A DNA stretch of 64,000 bases from contig NZ_JADLQQ010000008.1 in NCBI RefSeq assembly GCF_015477765.1, forward strand, positions 124,001 through 188,000, in the 5' to 3' direction. Position numbers and translations under genes: made by a program. The DNA is from Nocardia transvalensis (GTDB lineage: Bacteria > Actinomycetota > Actinomycetes > Mycobacteriales > Mycobacteriaceae). Below are positions 60,468-64,000 of this stretch, piece by piece; the stretch's first letter is position 1; each line of letters starts with the position of its first letter. Below the pieces are notes generated by a model, which worked only from the letters and a program-made list of their open reading frames with translations, did not search any database and had not been told where the DNA came from.

Positions 60468-61697
60468 ATGCCGACCGCTGCTTCCGAAGCTCTCCGCCCG
60501 CCGACATCGGTCGAGGCGGACGCGCCTGTGTTGCGCGATTTCGGTGGGGGGCCGTTCGGCATCTACGTGCACGTGCCGTTCTGTGCGACTCGCTGTGGAT
60601 ACTGCGATTTCAACACCTATACGGCGGGGGAGTTGGGCACCTCGGCCTCGCCGCAGTCCTGGATGACCGCGCTGCGGGGTGAACTCGCCACGGCGGCGGA
60701 GCTCTTCGGCGCCTTGCCGAGTCCGCAGCCGGAGGTGTCGAGCGTCTTCGTGGGTGGCGGGACGCCGTCGCTGCTCGGCGGGGAGGGGCTGGCGGAGGTG
60801 CTGGACGCGGTCCGGGCGCATTTCACCCTGGCCGCCGATGCGGAGGTCACCACCGAATCCAATCCGGAATCCACCTCGCCGCGGTTCTTCGATCGGATCC
60901 GCGCGGCCGGGTACACGCGGGTGTCGCTGGGGATGCAGTCGGCCGCCGAGCATGTGCTGAGGGTGCTCGACCGCACCCACACGCCCGGTCGCGCGGTCGC
61001 CGCCGCCCGGGAGGCCCGCGCGGCCGGATTCGAGCACGTCAACCTGGATCTGATCTACGGAACGCCGGGGGAGACCGATGCCGATCTCGACGCCAGCCTG
61101 GATGCGGTGCTGGCCGCGGGCGTCGATCATGTGTCGGCGTACTCGCTGATCGTCGAGGACGGCACGGCCCTGGCCCGCAAGGTGCGCCGCGGCGAACTGC
61201 CCGCCCCCGACGACGACGTCCTCGCCGCCCGCTACGAGCGCATCGACGCCCGCCTCACCGCGGCCGGTCTCACCTGGTACGAGGTATCCAACTGGGCGGC
61301 AAGCGAGGCCGCGCGCTGCCGCCACAACCTCGGTTACTGGGACGGCGGTGACTGGCTCGGCGCGGGCCCCGGCGCCCACAGTCATCTCGGCGGAGTTCGC
61401 TGGTGGAACATCAAGCACCCGGCCCGCTACGCCGACCGCGTCGCCCGGGGCGGCCTCCCCACCGCCGGCTGGGAAGCCCTCACCCCCGACGAAAGTCACA
61501 CCGAGCGCATCATGCTCACCGCCCGCCTCCGCACCGGCCTCCCCCTGACCGCCCTCACCCAGGCCGAACGCCGCGCCGCCAACCGAATCATCACCGACGG
61601 CCTCGCCACCCTTACCGACGACCACCTCATCCTCACCCCCCGAGGCCGCCTCCTCGCCGACGCAGTCGTCCGCACCCTCCTCACCGCCCCGGACTAG
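60468..61697 (+). CDS. hemW: radical SAM heme chaperone HemW (HemN-like)
   Basis: 409 residues. Radical SAM cluster motif CATRCGYC in YVHVPFCATRCGYCDFNTY, glycine-rich VGGGTPSLL, and the HemW C-terminal domain with WNIKHPARYADRV. HemW delivers heme to cytochromes; it lacks the features of true coproporphyrinogen dehydrogenase HemN beyond the shared core. ATG 60468 is used; GTG 60465 is the codon before it. Divergent from sirA and its leader peptide. Confidence 0.92.
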   Translation: MPTAASEALRPPTSVEADAPVLRDFGGGPFGIYVHVPFCATRCGYCDFNTYTAGELGTSASPQSWMTALRGELATAAELFGALPSPQPEVSSVFVGGGTPSLLGGEGLAEVLDAVRAHFTLAADAEVTTESNPESTSPRFFDRIRAAGYTRVSLGMQSAAEHVLRVLDRTHTPGRAVAAAREARAAGFEHVNLDLIYGTPGETDADLDASLDAVLAAGVDHVSAYSLIVEDGTALARKVRRGELPAPDDDVLAARYERIDARLTAAGLTWYEVSNWAASEAARCRHNLGYWDGGDWLGAGPGAHSHLGGVRWWNIKHPARYADRVARGGLPTAGWEALTPDESHTERIMLTARLRTGLPLTALTQAERRAANRIITDGLATLTDDHLILTPRGRLLADAVVRTLLTAPD

Positions 61698-61707
61698 CCC
61701 ACCCGCC

Positions 61708-61867
61708 TGTTCCGGCTGTCCGCGTCCTCTGTTCCCGGACTGTCTGCCTCTTGTTCCCGGCCTGTCTCTCCCTCTTGTTCCCGGCCTGTCTCCCTCCTGT
61801 TCCCGGCCTGTCTCCCTCCTGTTCCCGGCCTGTCTCCCTCCTGTTCCCGGCCTGCTTTCGGCCGGGA
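61708..61867. repeat. 22-bp minisatellite ending in the dispersed palindromic element
   Basis: Six tandem copies (61708-61841; one is 24 bp) of a unit starting TGTTCCCGGCCTGTCTCCCT, then a seventh partial copy that continues into TCCCGGCC TGCTTTC GGCCGGGA (61845-61867), an 8-bp perfect hairpin. Begins 10 bp after the hemW stop. The tail hairpin may terminate hemW transcription. Confidence 0.9.
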
Positions 61868-61872
61868 TGGCG

Positions 61873-61891
61873 TAGGGTTCGAAACGAACCC
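61873..61891 (+). promoter_or_regulatory. palindrome at the promoter of the small gene 61902
   Basis: GGGTTCG AAA CGAACCC (61875-61891), perfect 7-bp arms, overlapping a TAGGGT -10-like hexamer (61873-61878). Operator-like placement; the binding protein is unknown. Confidence 0.5.
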
Positions 61892-61901
61892 GAGGAGTCC
61901 C

Positions 61902-62108
61902 ATGCCACAGGCACGTCGCGTCACCCTTGTCCACGACCAGAGCGATTTCGCCGAGGCCAGAGCCGCCGAAAAGGCCGAATCCGCCCGGTTGGGCGCCTTG
62001 GCCGCGCGGGCGGTCGCCAGCCATTCCACCGACGCCGAGGATTGCGTGCGGCTGCTGACCATGCTGGGCCTGGATGCCCGGGCGGGGCGGCTCGCGGGCA
62101 CCGACTGA
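61902..62108 (+). CDS. small hypothetical protein
   Basis: 68 residues, mostly one long helix rich in Ala/Glu (DFAEARAAEKAESARLGALAARA) with a single cysteine (DAEDCVRLLTMLGL). GAGGAG sits eight bases before ATG 61902. No family recognised. A palindrome over its promoter suggests dedicated regulation. It precedes the CIRCE-hrcA region but has its own promoter. Confidence 0.6.
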   Translation: MPQARRVTLVHDQSDFAEARAAEKAESARLGALAARAVASHSTDAEDCVRLLTMLGLDARAGRLAGTD

Positions 62109-62164
62109 CGCCACAGCGGTCACCACCACACCGGTTCGACACCGAGTCGCGGGTCCTGCGACGA

Positions 62165-62191
62165 TTAGCACTGCTCGAGCGCGTGTGCTAA
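62165..62191 (+). promoter_or_regulatory. CIRCE operator
   Basis: TTAGCACTG CTCGAGCGC GTGTGCTAA. The consensus is TTAGCACTC-N9-GAGTGCTAA; seven of nine positions pair across the arms, with the innermost two degenerate. It lies about 120 bp before hrcA and should be bound by HrcA to repress hrcA-dnaJ. Confidence 0.88.
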
Positions 62192-62313
62192 CTATTCGCG
62201 ATCCGCGATTTAAACTGGACTTCGGATGAACCGGGGATCCGCGTGATCGCGTCTGCTCCTGAGGCGGTCGCGCGCCCCGGGCGGACCCGATGGCGAGCGA
62301 GGAGGTGGGACCG

Positions 62314-63348
62314 ATGTCGAGTACCGAACAGCGGCGACTCGAGGTCCTGCGTGCGATCGTCGCGGATTACATCGCGACCAAGGAACCGATCGGATCGAAG
62401 ACCCTGGTCGAACGCCACAACCTGGGCGTATCCAGCGCGACCGTGCGCAACGATATGGCGGTGTTGGAGGCCGAGGGCTATATCACCCAGCCGCACACCA
62501 GCTCCGGCCGCATTCCCACCGACAAGGGCTACCGCCAGTTCGTCGACAACATCGCCGAGGTGAAGCCGCTGTCGACGGCCGAGCGCCGGGCGATCATGCA
62601 GTTCCTGGAGAGCGGCGTCGACCTCGACGATGTACTGCGGCGCGGGGTGCGGCTGCTGGCCCAGCTGACCCGCCAGGTCGCGATGGTCCAATACCCGACG
62701 GTGTCGGCATCGACCGTGCGGCACATCGAGGTCGTCGCGCTCAACCCGGCGCGGTTGCTGCTGGTCGTGATCACCGACACCGGCCGCGTCGATCAGCGCC
62801 TGGTCGACCTGGGCACGGTGATCGACGACGAGGATCTGGCGGCACTGCGCGGCATGCTGGGCAAGGCCATGGACGGCAAACGCCTGGCCGCCGCCTCGGC
62901 CGCGATCGCCGAACTGCCCGAGCGCGCCCCGGCCCGGCTGCGCGACGTGCTGGTGCGGGTGGCGACGGTGCTGGTGGAAACGCTGGTCGAACACCCAGAG
63001 GAGCGGCTGGTCCTGGGCGGAACCGCCAATCTCACCCGCAATGCCAACGACTTCGGCGGCTTCCCGGGCTCGCTGCGCGCGGTGCTCGAGGCCCTCGAGG
63101 AGCAGGTGATCGTGCTCAAGCTGCTCGCGGCCGCGCAGCAGCCGGGCATGGTGACGGTGCAGATCGGTGAGGAGACCCAGGTCGAGCAGATGCGCGGCAC
63201 CTCGGTGGTGTCGACCGGGTACGGTGTGCCGGGCGCCGTGCTCGGCGCCATGGGTGTGCTGGGTCCGACCCGGATGGACTACCCCGGGACCATCGCTTCG
63301 GTGGCCGCGGTCGCCCGTTATATCGGCGAGGTGCTCGCCGAACGATAG
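62314..63348 (+). CDS. hrcA: heat-inducible transcriptional repressor HrcA
   Basis: 344 residues, full length. N-terminal winged helix (YIATKEPIGSKTLVERHNLGVSSATVRNDMAVLEAEGYI in parts), then the HTSSGRIPTDKGYRQFVD motif and the GAF-like C-terminal domain. It binds CIRCE elements and represses chaperone genes; heat shock relieves this. ATG 62314 has GAGGAGGTGGGA upstream, which decides against the ATG at 62290. dnaJ follows 71 bp downstream. Confidence 0.95.
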   Translation: MSSTEQRRLEVLRAIVADYIATKEPIGSKTLVERHNLGVSSATVRNDMAVLEAEGYITQPHTSSGRIPTDKGYRQFVDNIAEVKPLSTAERRAIMQFLESGVDLDDVLRRGVRLLAQLTRQVAMVQYPTVSASTVRHIEVVALNPARLLLVVITDTGRVDQRLVDLGTVIDDEDLAALRGMLGKAMDGKRLAAASAAIAELPERAPARLRDVLVRVATVLVETLVEHPEERLVLGGTANLTRNANDFGGFPGSLRAVLEALEEQVIVLKLLAAAQQPGMVTVQIGEETQVEQMRGTSVVSTGYGVPGAVLGAMGVLGPTRMDYPGTIASVAAVARYIGEVLAER

Positions 63349-63419
63349 ATCGCGGCAGGTTCGGCTGTGGAGCAGGACAGATGCGATACACCTTCGGAAC
63401 AGGACTAGAAGAGACACAA

Positions 63420-64000
63420 GTGGCACGGGACTACTACGGAATCCTCGGCGTCGGCCGCAACGCGACCGACCAGGAGATCAAGCGCGCCTACCGTCGGATG
63501 GCGCGGGAATTGCACCCCGACGTCAACCCCGACCCGGACGCGCAGGAGAAGTTCCGCGAGGTGTCCGCGGCCTACGAGGTGCTCAGCGATCCGGAGAAGC
63601 GGCGCATCGTCGACATGGGCGGCGACCCGCTGGAGACCGTCGGCGGTGCCGGTGGTTTCGCCGGTGCCGGTTTCGGCGGTCTGGGCGATGTGTTCGAGGC
63701 GTTCTTCGGCGGGATGAGTTCCGCGGGCCCGCGCAAGCCGCGCGGGCGGGTGCAGCCGGGCGCGGATTCGCTGCTGCGCACCCGGTTGTCGCTGGCCGAA
63801 TGCGCGGTGGGGGTGACCAAGCACCTGACCGTGGACACCGCCGTGCTGTGCGACCTGTGCCAGGGTTCGGGCACCAACGGCAATTCCAAGCCGGTGCGAT
63901 GCGAGACCTGCGGTGGTGCGGGCGAGATTCAGACGGTCCAGCGGTCGTTCCTCGGCCAGGTGATGACGTCGCGGCCGTGCCCGACCTGCCGCGGCGCCGG
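63420..64000 (+). CDS. dnaJ: chaperone protein DnaJ (cut by window edge)
   Basis: 193 codons from GTG 63420; the stop lies outside the window. The J domain begins ARDYYGILGVGRNATDQEIK and has the HPD motif in ELHPDVN; a Gly/Phe region (GGAGGFAGAGFGGLGDVF) and three CxxCxGxG zinc repeats follow (CDLCQGSG, CETCGGAG, CPTCRGAG, the last reaching the edge). It stimulates DnaK. AGAAGAG precedes the start. Being second to hrcA marks it as the dnaJ2-type gene of actinobacteria. Confidence 0.95.
   Translation, partial: MARDYYGILGVGRNATDQEIKRAYRRMARELHPDVNPDPDAQEKFREVSAAYEVLSDPEKRRIVDMGGDPLETVGGAGGFAGAGFGGLGDVFEAFFGGMSSAGPRKPRGRVQPGADSLLRTRLSLAECAVGVTKHLTVDTAVLCDLCQGSGTNGNSKPVRCETCGGAGEIQTVQRSFLGQVMTSRPCPTCRGA

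Noticed and set aside
61708..61867. possible CRISPR array
   Set aside because: Units are contiguous 22-bp repeats with no unique spacers, and there are no cas genes.
60312..62171. 619-codon minus-strand frame over hemW
   Set aside because: Antisense to hemW and built partly from the 22-bp repeats (RPGTGGRQAGNRRE-type pattern is just the repeat translated).

Overview
The window is GC-rich DNA (about 68 percent G+C by eye) from a Nocardia-like member of the Mycobacteriales. Three things support this: F420- and mycothiol-type enzymes, the methylglucose lipopolysaccharide genes gpgP and octT, and gene order. From memory, proA, AAA/VWA pair, nadD-rsfS-gpgP-octT-degV, comEA-comEC, holA, rpsT, lepA, a GH15 trehalase-like gene, subI-cysTWA, cysH/sirA, hemW and hrcA-dnaJ follow the Mycobacterium tuberculosis Rv2427c-to-Rv2373c order, with accessory genes inserted. 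I see no tRNA, rRNA, CRISPR array, prophage or insertion sequence.

Layout. 1-9.2 kb is accessory metabolism and regulators: an F420-type oxidoreductase end, methyltransferase, PadR and IclR regulators, an Old Yellow Enzyme/Ddn-like fusion with a divergent TetR repressor and two operators, ribokinase, and an ArsR regulator with a dehydratase. 9.2-31 kb is the conserved backbone from proA to lepA. 30.6-35 kb holds a low-complexity protein overlapping a dynamin-like GTPase, resembling the mycobacterial ini arrangement. 35-39 kb has a small secreted protein, the GH15 enzyme, tiny membrane proteins and an M48 protease. 39.3-43.3 kb is the sulfate importer. 43.7-50 kb has two Hsp70-like membrane proteins flanking an AurF-type diiron oxygenase and its FprB-type reductase. 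50-54.6 kb is accessory (VOC, WYL, SDR, AIM24, HAD, SRPBCC). 54.6-60.3 kb is the sulfate-reduction operon sirA-cysH-cysD-cysN-chelatase. The window ends with hemW, a small unknown gene, hrcA and the start of dnaJ.

How it works together. Sulfate enters through SubI-CysTWA, is activated by CysDN, and is reduced by an APS-type CysH and then SirA, whose siroheme iron is probably inserted by the adjacent chelatase. Both sulfur operons are preceded by tiny, apparently leaderless Cys-containing leader peptides (39334-39423 and 60214-60306), so both are probably tuned by cysteine supply through attenuation. nadD, rsfS, gpgP and octT are joined by overlapping start/stop codons.

Main unusual signals: (1) a dispersed palindromic repeat family with core CTCGTCATCCCGGCCTGC and a TGCTTTTGGCCGGGAT half, present between genes (26.0, 35.0 and 61.7-61.9 kb) and apparently also inside the disordered linkers of two proteins (OctT and the flavin-reductase fusion); (2) the paired Cys leader peptides; (3) a dynamin-like protein whose Walker A lysine is methionine; (4) two Hsp70-like proteins with Ser in place of the catalytic Asp; (5) a duplicated comEA tail forming a 60-codon ORF between comEA and comEC.
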